64,000 bases of DNA from Roseovarius albus (GCF_900172335.1 NZ_FWFX01000007.1:62001-126000); one strand, 5' to 3'. Numbered from the stretch's first letter, positions 46,952-57,194 are shown. The notes: a model not told the origin generated them from the sequence alone. Numbers and translations are program-made.

Positions 46952-48079
46952 TCAAAGAACCTGATCCAGAACCGTCTCAAGGCGTTTCAGCGTCGCCGGG
47001 ACATCATAGAGCTTATCAAGACCAAAGAGACCCAAACGGAAGGTCATGAAACCTTCGGGCTCGTCACAGGCCAATGGGACGCCTGCCGCAATCTGCATGC
47101 CAAGGGCCGCAAACTTCTTGCCATTTTGGACGTCAGGGTCTGTGGTGTAGCTGACAACAACGCCGGGGGCGCCAAAGCCTTCGGCCGCAACCGATTTAAC
47201 GCCTTTGGCCGCCAGCATTGCACGGACACCGTTGCCCAGCTCCCACTGTGCGTCGCGCAGTTTCTCAAAACCGTAATCGCGGGTTTCAACCATCGTGTCG
47301 CGGAAGGCACGCAGTGCGTCTGTCGGCATGGTTGCGTGGTACGCGTGGCCACCGTTTTCATAGGCCTGCATGATCGAATGCCATTTTTTCAGATCAATGG
47401 CAAAGCTATCGGAACTGGTGTTTTCCATACGCTCCAACGCGCGTTCGGTCATCATGACCAGACCGGCGGATGGGGACGCGGACCAACCTTTTTGCGGGGC
47501 CGAGATCAGCACGTCAACGCCGGTGGCCTTCATGTCGATCCAGGCACAGCCGGAGGCAATGCAATCCAGCACCATCAGCGCGCCAACTTCATGCGCGGCC
47601 GAGGCCAATGCGGTGATGTAATCGTCAGGCAGGATCAGACCGGCAGAGGTTTCAACATGCGGAGCAAAAACCACATCGGGCTTGGCTTCGCGGATTTTGG
47701 CGGTAACCTCTTCGATCGGGGCAGGGGCAAACGGTGTCTGCGGGTCATTGCCGTTCTGGCGCGCCATACAAACCGTTGTGTCCGATGTGAACTGTCCCGC
47801 GTCAAAGATCTGCGTCCAACGGAACGAGAACCAGCCATTGCGGACGATCAATGCATGAGCGCCGTGGCCGAATTGACGTGCAACGGCTTCCATCGCGTAG
47901 CTGCCACCACCAGGGACCAGCGCCACGGCATCGGCGTTGTAGACATCTTTCAGCATGCTGGACGTGTCGCGCATCACTTCTTGGAAGGCTGCGGACATGT
48001 GGTTTAGCGAGCGATCGGTGAAAACGACGGAAAATTCCTGCAACCCATCTGGGTCAATATGGTCGAGAAGAGCGGACAT
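46952..48079 (-). CDS. class V aminotransferase
   Basis: This 375-residue PLP enzyme is of the alanine-glyoxylate/serine-pyruvate aminotransferase group. The PLP lysine is Lys197 in SAPQKGWSAS, Asp172 binds the cofactor nitrogen (VLDCIAS), and His141/Glu143/Thr144 (HVETSAG) lie where the family has cofactor contacts. A clear AGGAGA site precedes the ATG. Its substrate may be serine, alanine or phosphonate-type amines. Two Lrp regulators lie upstream on the same strand, so amino-acid-responsive control is likely. Confidence 0.85.
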   Translation of the reverse strand: MSALLDHIDPDGLQEFSVVFTDRSLNHMSAAFQEVMRDTSSMLKDVYNADAVALVPGGGSYAMEAVARQFGHGAHALIVRNGWFSFRWTQIFDAGQFTSDTTVCMARQNGNDPQTPFAPAPIEEVTAKIREAKPDVVFAPHVETSAGLILPDDYITALASAAHEVGALMVLDCIASGCAWIDMKATGVDVLISAPQKGWSASPSAGLVMMTERALERMENTSSDSFAIDLKKWHSIMQAYENGGHAYHATMPTDALRAFRDTMVETRDYGFEKLRDAQWELGNGVRAMLAAKGVKSVAAEGFGAPGVVVSYTTDPDVQNGKKFAALGMQIAAGVPLACDEPEGFMTFRLGLFGLDKLYDVPATLKRLETVLDQVL

Positions 48080-48114
48080 TTGGTGTCTCCTGTTGCGTCA
48101 TGCGAGTGTATTTA

Positions 48115-48136
48115 CATGTGCCATAGCAGCCACATG
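48115..48136. repeat. Inverted repeat upstream of the aminotransferase gene
   Basis: CATGTG (48115-48120) and CACATG (48131-48136) are exact inverted copies with a 10-base spacer, 36-57 bases before the aminotransferase ATG. It could be an operator for the nearby Lrp proteins, which is a guess. Confidence 0.25.
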
Positions 48137-48202
48137 CCATAAGACAACAGCGAAAAGACGCCAAACAGGGGGTGAGAACCGACATAGCCTTGTGTCAATG
48201 GC

Positions 48203-48661
48203 TCAACCAATCGGGCCGGGGCGGCGTTCCTCACTTAAAAGTACGTTTGCTTCAACGTCACCCACACCGGGCATCATCATGATCCGGCGACGTAAAACCC
48301 GTTCAAAATCCGATATGTCGCGGGCGACCACACGTAAGCGATAGTCATAAACCCCAAGGATATGCTCAACGGTTTGAACTTCGGGGATTGCGGCGACGGC
48401 CCGTTCAAAGTCATCTAGACTGACGCGGCCTTTGGTTGCCAATTTGATGCCCAGAAAAACAGTGACACCAAAGCCAAGTTTCTCACGATCCAAATCCAGC
48501 CGTTGCCCCTTGATCACGCCCGTTTCCTGAAGACGCTTGATCCGCCGCCATGTTGCGGGTTGCGAAAGGTTTAGTTTACGCCCGATCTTGCTGGCGCTTT
48601 GGGTGGCATCTTCGATCAATTCACGCAGGATGAGGTGGTCAGTGCTGTCCAGTTCGATCAT
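48203..48661 (-). CDS. Lrp/AsnC family regulator (second of pair)
   Basis: This 152-residue Lrp-type regulator has the HTH SASKIGRKLNLSQPATWRRIKRLQETGVIKG and a C-terminal RAM ligand domain. Its ATG overlaps the stop of the first Lrp gene by four bases (ATGA), so the two are co-translated. Its effector is probably an amino acid. Downstream lies the aminotransferase gene on the same strand. Confidence 0.9.
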   Translation of the reverse strand: MIELDSTDHLILRELIEDATQSASKIGRKLNLSQPATWRRIKRLQETGVIKGQRLDLDREKLGFGVTVFLGIKLATKGRVSLDDFERAVAAIPEVQTVEHILGVYDYRLRVVARDISDFERVLRRRIMMMPGVGDVEANVLLSEERRPGPIG

Positions 48662-49113
48662 AAGGGCAGTACCTCGTCTGATTTCAGGTGGGCAACGTGC
48701 ATCAAGGCTTCAATGTCCGCGATGTGGGGTAGGGTTAGAATGCTGCTGCGATAGATGCTTTGATAATGCGCCATGTCGCGCGCAATCACAGATAAGCGCA
48801 CATCGACCCGACCCAAGAAGGTCTGGATCTCGACCACATGGGTGATCGCGCGCGCCTCGAGGATGAATTCATCAAAAGCGCGAGGATTGGTCTTGTCGAG
48901 AGTTATGCGAAGCGAGACCTCTACCTCGTAGCCTAAAGCATGCCAGTCTATCACTGCACGATTGGCGCGGATAATGCCTGCAGCTTGCATCTTCTCTAGT
49001 CGCCGGGCACAAGTTGCCGGTGTTACATTGGCCAGTTCTGCCAATTCTGCTGGGCCAAGGGTTGCGTCATGCTGATAGTGGCGCAAGATTCGGCGGTCGG
49101 TATCGTCAAGCAT
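48658..49113 (-). CDS. Lrp/AsnC family regulator (first of pair)
   Basis: This 151-residue Lrp-type regulator has the HTH GPAELAELANVTPATCARRLEKMQAAGIIRA and a RAM domain. It is divergent from ilvC across an AT-rich 135-bp gap containing a dyad at 49119-49137. It is clearly related to, but distinct from, the second Lrp. Together they may form mixed oligomers that control branched-chain amino acid synthesis. Confidence 0.9.
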   Translation of the reverse strand: MLDDTDRRILRHYQHDATLGPAELAELANVTPATCARRLEKMQAAGIIRANRAVIDWHALGYEVEVSLRITLDKTNPRAFDEFILEARAITHVVEIQTFLGRVDVRLSVIARDMAHYQSIYRSSILTLPHIADIEALMHVAHLKSDEVLPL

Positions 49114-49118
49114 TAAAT

Positions 49119-49137
49119 TTTACCATTATTGAGTAAA
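49119..49137. promoter_or_regulatory. AT-rich dyad in the Lrp/ilvC divergent region
   Basis: TTTAC (49119-49123) and GTAAA (49133-49137) form an inverted repeat with a 9-base spacer, just outside the Lrp ATG. AT-rich dyads of this type suit Lrp-family binding. Confidence 0.35.
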
Positions 49138-49182
49138 TGAGAATAATTAATCCACAAAACGTGTAATTTCAATAAATATTAA

Positions 49183-50271
<1,089 letters not shown>

Positions 50272-50293
50272 TCTTCAAGACATGAAGTTGATG

Positions 50294-50320
50294 GGGCATC
50301 CGGCAACGGATGCCCTTTTT
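50294..50320 (+). terminator. Rho-independent terminator of ilvC
   Basis: GGGCATCCG (50294-50302) and CGGATGCCC (50307-50315) form a perfect 9-bp stem closed by a GCAA tetraloop, followed by TTTTT. Any frame running through this region from ilvC is not real. Confidence 0.85.
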
Positions 50321-50338
50321 GTGGAAAGGCCCCTGGAT

Positions 50339-51277
50339 ATGCAGACCATCGCCCCAATCAATTGGATCAAGCTTGCCATTCTTGGTGTGATTTGGGGGGC
50401 GTCGTTTATGTTCGTTACCATAGCGTTGGAAGGCACGGGGCCTTTGTTTCTGGTCGCGACACGCCTGTGTTTGGGGGCGGCATTTTTGCTTATGATTATT
50501 CGTGCCAAGGGTGTGAGTTTGCCCGCACGCAAAGGTGAAAACGCAGGGAAAATTTGGGTATTCATTCTGTGCATGGCATTGCTGTCAAATGCGCTGCCCT
50601 TTGCGTTGCTGTCTTGGGCGCAGGAATCTGTGGCCTCGGGCTTTGCCGGGGTCTGTATGGCGGTTGTGCCACTATTCGTATTGCCCTTGGCGCATTTTCT
50701 GGTGCCCGGTGAGGCGATGAAACTGCGCCGATTTATTGGATTCGTCATTGGCTCAATCGGCGTCATGGTTTTGATCGGGCCTGCTGCTTTCAATTCGACC
50801 GGAAATGAATTGGAAACACTGGCGCGTCTGGCTTGCGTCGGGGCCGCATGTTGCTATGCGCTGGGCTCGATCTGTACCCGCCTTTGCCCGGATGTGGACC
50901 GTTGGTCCTTGGCCGCCGCGACACTGGTTGTTGCGGCCCTGATCTTCACGCCCTATGCGCTGATCGCCGAAGGTCTGCCGCAAAACCTGACAGCCACAAG
51001 TGTCCTGGCTTTATTGTATCTGGGCATCTTCCCAACCGGCGTTGCCCAAATCCTGCTGGTGCAAGTGATCCGCGATGCGGGGCCTGTCTTTATGAGCTTG
51101 GTGAATTATCAGGTGCCGATCTGGTCAATTGTATTCGGAGCCGTGGTCTTGCTTGAACCCTTACCACCCAGCTTGTTACTGGGCATGGGGCTCATTCTTG
51201 GCGGTGTTGCCCTCAGTCAGCTTGGCGCGCTTCGGCGTTTGTTTGGCAGGGGGCGAAAGACGGGTTTTATTGAATAA
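50339..51277 (+). CDS. EamA-type DMT transporter
   Basis: This 312-residue inner-membrane protein has ten predicted helices in two EamA repeats (residues about 8-145 and 160-300), as in drug/metabolite transporter exporters. The ATG at 50339 is just past the ilvC terminator with GGAAAGG upstream; an earlier in-frame ATG would start inside the terminator. The substrate is unknown; amino acid export is common in the family. The gap to folP (51278-51448) is AT-rich and shows no gene. Confidence 0.88.
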   Translation: MQTIAPINWIKLAILGVIWGASFMFVTIALEGTGPLFLVATRLCLGAAFLLMIIRAKGVSLPARKGENAGKIWVFILCMALLSNALPFALLSWAQESVASGFAGVCMAVVPLFVLPLAHFLVPGEAMKLRRFIGFVIGSIGVMVLIGPAAFNSTGNELETLARLACVGAACCYALGSICTRLCPDVDRWSLAAATLVVAALIFTPYALIAEGLPQNLTATSVLALLYLGIFPTGVAQILLVQVIRDAGPVFMSLVNYQVPIWSIVFGAVVLLEPLPPSLLLGMGLILGGVALSQLGALRRLFGRGRKTGFIE

Positions 51278-51448
51278 GTGCAGCTCAAGAGCAGTTTATA
51301 TTGAATTTAAATTCTAAAACATCGAATATGAATAATTCTGTCGTCTTTGGCAATCGACGTTCAAGCACTCCATTTCGCTTTTTTGGGGCAGATTTTTGCA
51401 TCGTCTCTTGAGCGCGTGTTACGACCACTGATGCAACAGGCGCTCTTG

Positions 51449-52459
51449 TTAAGACACAGATCCAAGTGTTGAGGCTTGCCACAGTTTCAGGGCCTCATTG
51501 GTCTCACCCACGTCATGCACGCGCAAGATTTGCACCCCTTGCGCCACACCAGCTAGTGCTACAGCAATGGAGCCGGGCGCACGGTGGCGGGCTTCTTCTG
51601 CGCCACCAATTGTACCGATAAAACGCTTGCGCGATGCCCCTAGAAGGATTGGGCAACCAAGGCTGTGAAACAAAGCCAGATTTTGCAAAAGCATCAGATT
51701 GTGGTCCAGCGTCTTGCCAAAACCGATGCCCGGATCGGTGATGATTTGGCTGCGCGGTATGCCAAGCCCGACCAGCACGTCAATGCGATCAGACAGATAA
51801 TCATAAATATCCAGCGCAACATTGTCGTAACGCGGGTCATTTTGCATAATCTCAGGCGTACCCTGAGCGTGCATGACACAGACCGGCAGGTTTTGTTGTG
51901 CACAATAGGGGGCAAGGTCTGGATCGAATGTAAATCCAGCGACATCGTTCACCAGATTTGCCCCAGCTTTATGCGCTGCGCCAGCAACGGGTGCTTTGCG
52001 GGTATCGATTGAAATCGGCACGTCAGAATTTTTACGAATGGCGCTAATCACGGGTGCGGTGCGGTTGATCTCTTCAGTGATGTCTACTTCTTCCGCACCG
52101 GGACGAGTGGATTCCCCGCCGATGTCGATGATCACAGCCCCATGCGCAATCATCTCTTGCGTACGTGCCATCGCTGCTGCGGGGGCATTGTACTGACCAC
52201 CGTCAGAAAAGCTGTCTGGGGTGACATTCAGGATGCCCATTAATTGTGGGCTGTCCAGCTGTAGCCTGGCAATATCGGTACGGGGTGCCGTCATGCGCGA
52301 CAAAATCTCGGCGGGCGTGTCCTCTGCCGCAATTACCCGCGCAGGCGCATCGCGGTGAATCTCTTCGACCTGATCAAACCAAAGCCATCCCCCGGCCAAC
52401 GTATAGGCACCAGAGGGGCGAGCGCGATCAGAACGGGGAATAGGACGGTAGTAGATCAT
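51449..52459 (-). CDS. folP: dihydropteroate synthase
   Basis: This 336-residue enzyme joins pterin pyrophosphate and p-aminobenzoate in folate synthesis. The signature motifs are MGILNVTPDSFSDGG, GGESTRPGA and the lysine block GASRKRFIG. It has a longer N-terminus (about 65 residues) than E. coli FolP. Its ATG overlaps the folB stop (ATGA). The usual neighbour glmM is not next to it here. Confidence 0.94.
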   Translation of the reverse strand: MIYYRPIPRSDRARPSGAYTLAGGWLWFDQVEEIHRDAPARVIAAEDTPAEILSRMTAPRTDIARLQLDSPQLMGILNVTPDSFSDGGQYNAPAAAMARTQEMIAHGAVIIDIGGESTRPGAEEVDITEEINRTAPVISAIRKNSDVPISIDTRKAPVAGAAHKAGANLVNDVAGFTFDPDLAPYCAQQNLPVCVMHAQGTPEIMQNDPRYDNVALDIYDYLSDRIDVLVGLGIPRSQIITDPGIGFGKTLDHNLMLLQNLALFHSLGCPILLGASRKRFIGTIGGAEEARHRAPGSIAVALAGVAQGVQILRVHDVGETNEALKLWQASTLGSVS

Positions 52460-53385
52460 AGACCTGATTGCGCGATGTCCTGAATGAGCACGGGAACCGG
52501 CGAGGCCTTCGGAGGTGCCACGCCAATAAGCAAAAGATCCGTGCCTTCAATATGGCCTGCAAACCACGCTGCCAATGCAACAGGATCATCGGGGCCGATT
52601 GTTGGGCCATCCACGGCGTCCAGAACAATCTTGGATGGGGCCCAGACGCTGATCTGGCCGTTTTTCATCGCCCAGTCCAGCTCGGTTTTGGTGTTGACCA
52701 CGACACAGCGATCATCGCGTCCCCCCAAAACCCAGGCATTTTGTTCCAGCGCCAACAGGTCGACCCGGCGTTGGGTCATCTTGTGGCCAGTTTGCGGGGC
52801 AGGGGTATCTGAATGGCCGACGCACAGGATCACCGGTTCAGCCCGCGCCTCAAGTTGATCCAGCCAACGCGGCAAGTTCGGCGAGGTCACCGCCTCATTA
52901 CTCAGGAACACAACGTGCGGGTGGGGTGTAATGTCGGTATGTGCAGCAATCGGGACGGCCTTGAGGTCTTCGACAGAGCGGACAATCTCCACGCCCAAAG
53001 CACCCGGTCCACGGTCCAGCTTTTCAATCCGCACAAAAGTCCGCATCGCTTGCGGTTCCACAAGAATGCGCTCTGCAATCCGCTCGGCCAGTGTTTCCAG
53101 TAGGTTCAGTCGCTCATCGGCCAATTCTGCTGCGATGGCTTCGGTTACCCGGTCATAAGACAGGATCCGATCAACATCGTCATCAATGATCTCTGTGATC
53201 GGGCTCACCTCGACCACGACATTGAAACACAGGCGCTGTGTCACGCCGCGTTCTGCTTGAAACGCGCCGATCTCTACCTCGACAATATGGTCGCGTAGTG
53301 AAATGCGATCCAGTGGTCCATCAGGCGCAGTGGCATCAGCTCGTGCAGCCGGGTGTTCAAAAGCGAGGCGAATTTCGTTGCTCAT
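52456..53385 (-). CDS. folB: dihydroneopterin aldolase with C-terminal amino-acid-kinase-like domain
   Basis: This 309-residue protein is about twice the usual length of FolB. Residues 25-130 are a dihydroneopterin aldolase domain (RISLRDHIVEVEIGAF with catalytic Glu region; Lys122 in VRIEKLDRGPGA), which makes the pterin precursor of folate. Residues 155-295 (HVVFLSNEAV..., VWAPSKIVL at 247-255, DDPVALAAWFAGHI at 266-279, LLLIGV at 284-289) resemble the C-terminal part of amino-acid-kinase/MfnE-like proteins, but the Lys and GGS of the usual N-terminal motif are missing. The ATG at 53385 is chosen; it overlaps folP. Confidence 0.82.
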   Translation of the reverse strand: MSNEIRLAFEHPAARADATAPDGPLDRISLRDHIVEVEIGAFQAERGVTQRLCFNVVVEVSPITEIIDDDVDRILSYDRVTEAIAAELADERLNLLETLAERIAERILVEPQAMRTFVRIEKLDRGPGALGVEIVRSVEDLKAVPIAAHTDITPHPHVVFLSNEAVTSPNLPRWLDQLEARAEPVILCVGHSDTPAPQTGHKMTQRRVDLLALEQNAWVLGGRDDRCVVVNTKTELDWAMKNGQISVWAPSKIVLDAVDGPTIGPDDPVALAAWFAGHIEGTDLLLIGVAPPKASPVPVLIQDIAQSGL

Positions 53386-53512
53386 AGCCACGATCCCAAA
53401 GTTACAATGCGCGGGGCTTACCATGTGGCAGGGGGCGGGGGAAAGGATAAATGCGACCGCTAACAGTCGCCCGAGACGATAAGTCGCCTATAAATCCTTG
53501 CGGCTTTGCCAC

Positions 53513-53545
53513 AAAAAAGGCCCGACGCACGTGCCGGGCCTTTTT
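53513..53545. terminator. Bidirectional terminator between folB and the binding-protein gene
   Basis: AAAAAGGCCCG and CGGGCCTTTTT form a strong stem around the inner palindrome GCACGTGC. It is T-rich on both strands, so it can stop transcripts from either side. Confidence 0.75.
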
Positions 53546-53568
53546 CAATCGTTTTGTAATCGGGTGGA

Positions 53569-55179
53569 TTACCCTTCGAACCACCAACGGCTACCGGCTC
53601 GCGCGCCATCCATCATCCAGCTGGCAGCCAGCTGTCCGGTGTGACGCACGTTTTTGCGGCGGCCGTAGACGAAGTTCGGGAAGTACGGAATGACCGAACC
53701 ACCTTCGTCGCGAGAGATCATGCCCATTTCATGGTACATCTCGGCACGTTTAGCATCGTCCAACTCGGCTTTGGCCATCAACAGAAGCTCGTTAAAGCGT
53801 TCATTCTTCCAATGGGATTCGTTCCACGGTGCGCCGTCTTTATAAGCTAACGTGTACATCACATCCGGTGTTGGGCGTGCACCCCAGCTGACCAGACACC
53901 ATGGCTTGGTCAGCCAGACATCAGACCAATATCCATCATTTGGTTCCCGTATGACATTGATGTTGATCCCCGCTTTTGCAGCTTGCTCAGCGTAGAGAAT
54001 GCACATGTCAATGGCACCGGTTGTGATCGATTCCGCTGCGCTCAGATTGAAGGTGTGCCCCTCCATGCCAGCCTTTTTCATCAAAGAGCGGGCTTGGTCT
54101 GGATCGTATTCCCGCTGGGGAATATCGGCCGGGAAGTATGGCATTGCCGAAGAGTGGTGGAAGTCATTACCAACGGTCGCCGCGCCATATTGAACCTTCT
54201 CAACCAACTCGTTCCGGTCAATCGCCAGTTTAAGGGCCAATCTTACATCGTTGTTGTCATAAGGTGCCACATCTGTGAACATCGGGATTGTGATTGCCGA
54301 CGCAGAAGGGACGTTATCGATTTCAATATCTGCATTGCGAGACAGCAATCCGAGAGTTTTGTTTTCAAGCAGTGAACAGGAATCCACATCGCCCGTGACC
54401 AACGCCGTCTGGCGCGCGTTCGGGTCATTGATGGCCAGCATTTCGATCTCATCGAAATACGCGCCTTCACCGTGCCACTCATCAAAACGGACCAAGCGTG
54501 CACCGACACCGGGTTCATATTCAACCAGTTTGTAGGGGCCACAACCATCACCGGATTGCCAGTTCAGCGTACCATCAGCGTTCGCCGGGCAAATGGGCAA
54601 GTGATAGTCCGGCATGATCCAAGGCAAGTCAGCATTCGGGCTATCGAGTTTGAACGTGACCGAGTGGTCACCGTTATCAACGATTTCAACCACGCTATCG
54701 AGGAGAGCCTTGGCTGCTGAAGCGGATTCTTCGCCGCGGTGGTGGTTCATAGATGCGATGACATCCGCCGCCGTTACTTTGGCACCTGAGTGGAAAGTCG
54801 CCGCCGGGTTCAGAACAAATGTCCATTCTTGTGCGTCCGGGGTTGCGCTCCATTCTGTCGCAACATCCGGCCCAAGCGATTGATCCGTATTAATCATCGT
54901 TAGATACGAACGGAATGTGTGTGCCATAACAATGGTGAAATAGGACAGATATGTACCCGGATCATGCGTATCGCTGGTGTTACCATCGTGTTGTGCTAGG
55001 CGCCACTTTCCGCCCCGCGTAGGGGCCGCATTGGCAGTCGTGCCCCAAAGACCCGTCGCAGCGCTGGCACTCATGCCGGCGGCCATGGAATAATTCATGA
55101 AAGACCGGCGGGATATGCTGCCCTCTCGGGCGGCCTGAGCCAATCGGTCCATCATCATTTTATCTTTAATCGTAGACAT
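53569..55179 (-). CDS. ABC transporter substrate-binding protein, SBP family 5
   Basis: This 536-residue periplasmic protein of the oligopeptide/dipeptide binding class (SBP_bac_5) has a twin-arginine signal (SISRRSFMNYSMAAGMSASAATGL), so it is exported folded by Tat. The core resembles peptide-binding proteins (YEPGVGARLVRFDEWHGEG). No permease or ATPase gene adjoins it, and terminators lie on both sides, so it is an orphan component. The ligand may be a peptide or another solute. Confidence 0.88.
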   Translation of the reverse strand: MSTIKDKMMMDRLAQAAREGSISRRSFMNYSMAAGMSASAATGLWGTTANAAPTRGGKWRLAQHDGNTSDTHDPGTYLSYFTIVMAHTFRSYLTMINTDQSLGPDVATEWSATPDAQEWTFVLNPAATFHSGAKVTAADVIASMNHHRGEESASAAKALLDSVVEIVDNGDHSVTFKLDSPNADLPWIMPDYHLPICPANADGTLNWQSGDGCGPYKLVEYEPGVGARLVRFDEWHGEGAYFDEIEMLAINDPNARQTALVTGDVDSCSLLENKTLGLLSRNADIEIDNVPSASAITIPMFTDVAPYDNNDVRLALKLAIDRNELVEKVQYGAATVGNDFHHSSAMPYFPADIPQREYDPDQARSLMKKAGMEGHTFNLSAAESITTGAIDMCILYAEQAAKAGININVIREPNDGYWSDVWLTKPWCLVSWGARPTPDVMYTLAYKDGAPWNESHWKNERFNELLLMAKAELDDAKRAEMYHEMGMISRDEGGSVIPYFPNFVYGRRKNVRHTGQLAASWMMDGARAGSRWWFEG

Positions 55180-55342
55180 GAAGTCTCCCTGAAGTTTTTA
55201 AGTGATTATTGATGCCGACGCACATCGATGACGCGAGAGGCGTTCCGTGTGTCAAAAGTGTTGTCATTCGGCATGTCGGCAATAAACCAGAAAATTTCGC
55301 TTTTGGCCACGACTATATTTGTGACCGGAAAATCAGTTTCCC

Positions 55343-55375
55343 AAAAAGAAAAAGCCCCGGATGTTTCCAGGGCTT
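55343..55375 (-). terminator. Rho-independent terminator of ctaD
   Basis: AAGCCC (55352-55357) and GGGCTT (55370-55375) with further G-C pairs form a stem; on the minus strand it is followed by T-rich sequence (TTTTTCTTTTT). Confidence 0.7.
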
Positions 55376-55399
55376 CTTGTGCTGTTTTCGAAACTGAGA

Positions 55400-57073
55400 T
55401 TAGTGCGCGTGGCCTTTGTCCCAGTCTTCCTGCTTTGGCAGGATTTCGAATGTGTGCTCTGGTGGAGGTGACGGCAGGGTCCACTCCAGCGTGTCAGCAT
55501 ATTCGTTCCAAGGGTTGTTCTCGGTGACGCGTGCGCCACGTGTCAGGGTGTAAAGGATCACACCAAAGAAGAACACGAAGCTTGCGAATGAGATAAATGC
55601 ACCAACGGACGACCAGTAGTTCCACAGAGCAAAGGCCTCTGGATAGTCGATGTAACGGCGTGGCATGCCTTGACGACCCAAGAAGTGCTGAGGGAAGAAG
55701 GTGATATTGGCCCCGATGAACATCGCCCAGAAGTGCAGCTTGCCTGCCCATTCAGGGTACATGCGGCCAGACATCTTTGGCAGATAGAAATAGATCCCTG
55801 CGAAGATGGCGAAAACAGCACCCAGTGACATCACATAGTGGAAGTGTGCAACCACATAGTAGGTGTCGTGATAGGCACGGTCGATCGCGGCTTGAGACAG
55901 AACGATGCCTGTTACCCCACCCACGGTGAAGAGGAAGAGGAAGCCAAAAGCCCAAAGCATTGGGGTTTTGAATTCGATCGAACCGCTCCACATGGTGGCA
56001 ATCCAGCTGAACACCTTCACACCTGTCGGAACCGCGATGACCATCGTGGCCAGCATGAAATAGCTTTGCTGCGTCAGTGACATGCCCACGGTGTACATGT
56101 GGTGTGCCCAAACAACGAAGCCAAGGAAGCCAATTGCGATCAGAGCCCAAACCATTGGCAGGTAGCCAAAGACAGGCTTGCGCGAGAAGGTCGCGATCAC
56201 ATGGCTGATGATACCAAAACCGGGCAGGATGATGATATACACCTCTGGGTGGCCAAAGAACCATAGAATGTGCTGATACAGGATCGGGTCACCACCGCCG
56301 GAAGGCTGGAAGAAGGTTGTGCCAAAGTTACGGTCTGTCAGCAGCATGGTAATCGCACCGGCCAAAACGGGCAGGCTAAGCAGGATCAGCCACGCAGTGA
56401 CAAAGATCGACCAGGCAAACAGCGGCACCTTGAACATGGTCATGCCAGGGGCACGCATGTTTAGGAAGGTGGTGATCATGTTGATCGCACCTAGGATCGA
56501 GCTGGCACCGGAAACGTGAACCGCGAAGATCGCCAGATCCATCGAGATGCCGCCCTCGGATGTGGATAGCGGTGGGTACAGAACCCAGCCCACACCGGAG
56601 CCGAGTTGGCCGTTACCGCCAGGGGCCAGAAGCGAGGCAACACCCAGCGAAGTACCAGCAAAATAAAGCCAGAAGCTCAGGTTGTTCATCCGTGGGAACG
56701 CCATGTCGGGCGCACCGATTTGCAGTGGCATGAAGTAGTTACCAAAGCCGCCGAACAGCGCCGGAATAACAACAAAGAACATCATCAAAACACCATGATA
56801 GGTGATCATAACGTTCCAAAGGTGTCCGTTCGGAGTACATTCAGTCGCAGAATCTGCGATGAAACGGGCGCCTTCAAGGCACATGTACTGAACGCCTGGT
56901 TCCATCAGTTCGAGCCGCATGTAAACGGTAAACATGACCGAAACCAACCCTACGAGGGCTGAAACGAACAGGTAAAGGATGCCAATGTCTTTGTGGTTGG
57001 TGGACATGAACCAGCGGGTGAAAAACCCGCGCTCATCATGGTGTTCGTGGCCGTGAATGGCTGCGTCTGCCAT
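55400..57073 (-). CDS. ctaD: cytochrome c oxidase subunit I (aa3 type)
   Basis: This 557-residue subunit carries hemes a and a3 and CuB and pumps protons. Twelve helices fit the family; the heme ligand His is in [11 protein letters not shown], the CuB/heme a3 site in [16 protein letters not shown] and HHMYTVGM, and [10 protein letters not shown] carries the last histidines. A strong AGGAGG site precedes the ATG. The gene stands alone, as in many Rhodobacteraceae where ctaCBGE lie elsewhere. An FNR-type box lies upstream. Confidence 0.96.
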   Translation of the reverse strand: MADAAIHGHEHHDERGFFTRWFMSTNHKDIGILYLFVSALVGLVSVMFTVYMRLELMEPGVQYMCLEGARFIADSATECTPNGHLWNVMITYHGVLMMFFVVIPALFGGFGNYFMPLQIGAPDMAFPRMNNLSFWLYFAGTSLGVASLLAPGGNGQLGSGVGWVLYPPLSTSEGGISMDLAIFAVHVSGASSILGAINMITTFLNMRAPGMTMFKVPLFAWSIFVTAWLILLSLPVLAGAITMLLTDRNFGTTFFQPSGGGDPILYQHILWFFGHPEVYIIILPGFGIISHVIATFSRKPVFGYLPMVWALIAIGFLGFVVWAHHMYTVGMSLTQQSYFMLATMVIAVPTGVKVFSWIATMWSGSIEFKTPMLWAFGFLFLFTVGGVTGIVLSQAAIDRAYHDTYYVVAHFHYVMSLGAVFAIFAGIYFYLPKMSGRMYPEWAGKLHFWAMFIGANITFFPQHFLGRQGMPRRYIDYPEAFALWNYWSSVGAFISFASFVFFFGVILYTLTRGARVTENNPWNEYADTLEWTLPSPPPEHTFEILPKQEDWDKGHAH

Positions 57074-57142
57074 CTGATGCCTCCTGCTGGTATGTTACTG
57101 GGCGCGCGATTCCATGGAAACGCACGCACTTGATCAGGTTTG

Positions 57143-57171
57143 GTTTTAGATTGTGCTGACGCTCGGGGCAA
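57143..57171 (-). promoter_or_regulatory. Candidate promoter of ctaD
   Basis: On the minus strand TTGCCC (57171-57166) and TAAAAC (57148-57143) are 17 bases apart, about 70 bases before the ATG. This puts the FNR-type box centre near -51 from the predicted start. Confidence 0.35.
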
Positions 57172-57180
57172 TGCGAGAGT

Positions 57181-57194
57181 TTGACCCAGATCAA
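57181..57194. promoter_or_regulatory. FNR/FnrL-type binding site upstream of ctaD
   Basis: TTGACCCAGATCAA matches TTGAY-N4-RTCAA at every fixed position, 108-121 bases before the ctaD ATG. FnrL controls oxygen-dependent respiration genes in Rhodobacter. Whether it activates or represses here cannot be read. Confidence 0.65.

Noticed and set aside
47126..48007. 293-codon frame antisense to the class V aminotransferase gene
   Set aside because: Aminotransferase frame has PLP motifs and a ribosome site; the antisense frame is His/Arg/Gly-rich shadow sequence.
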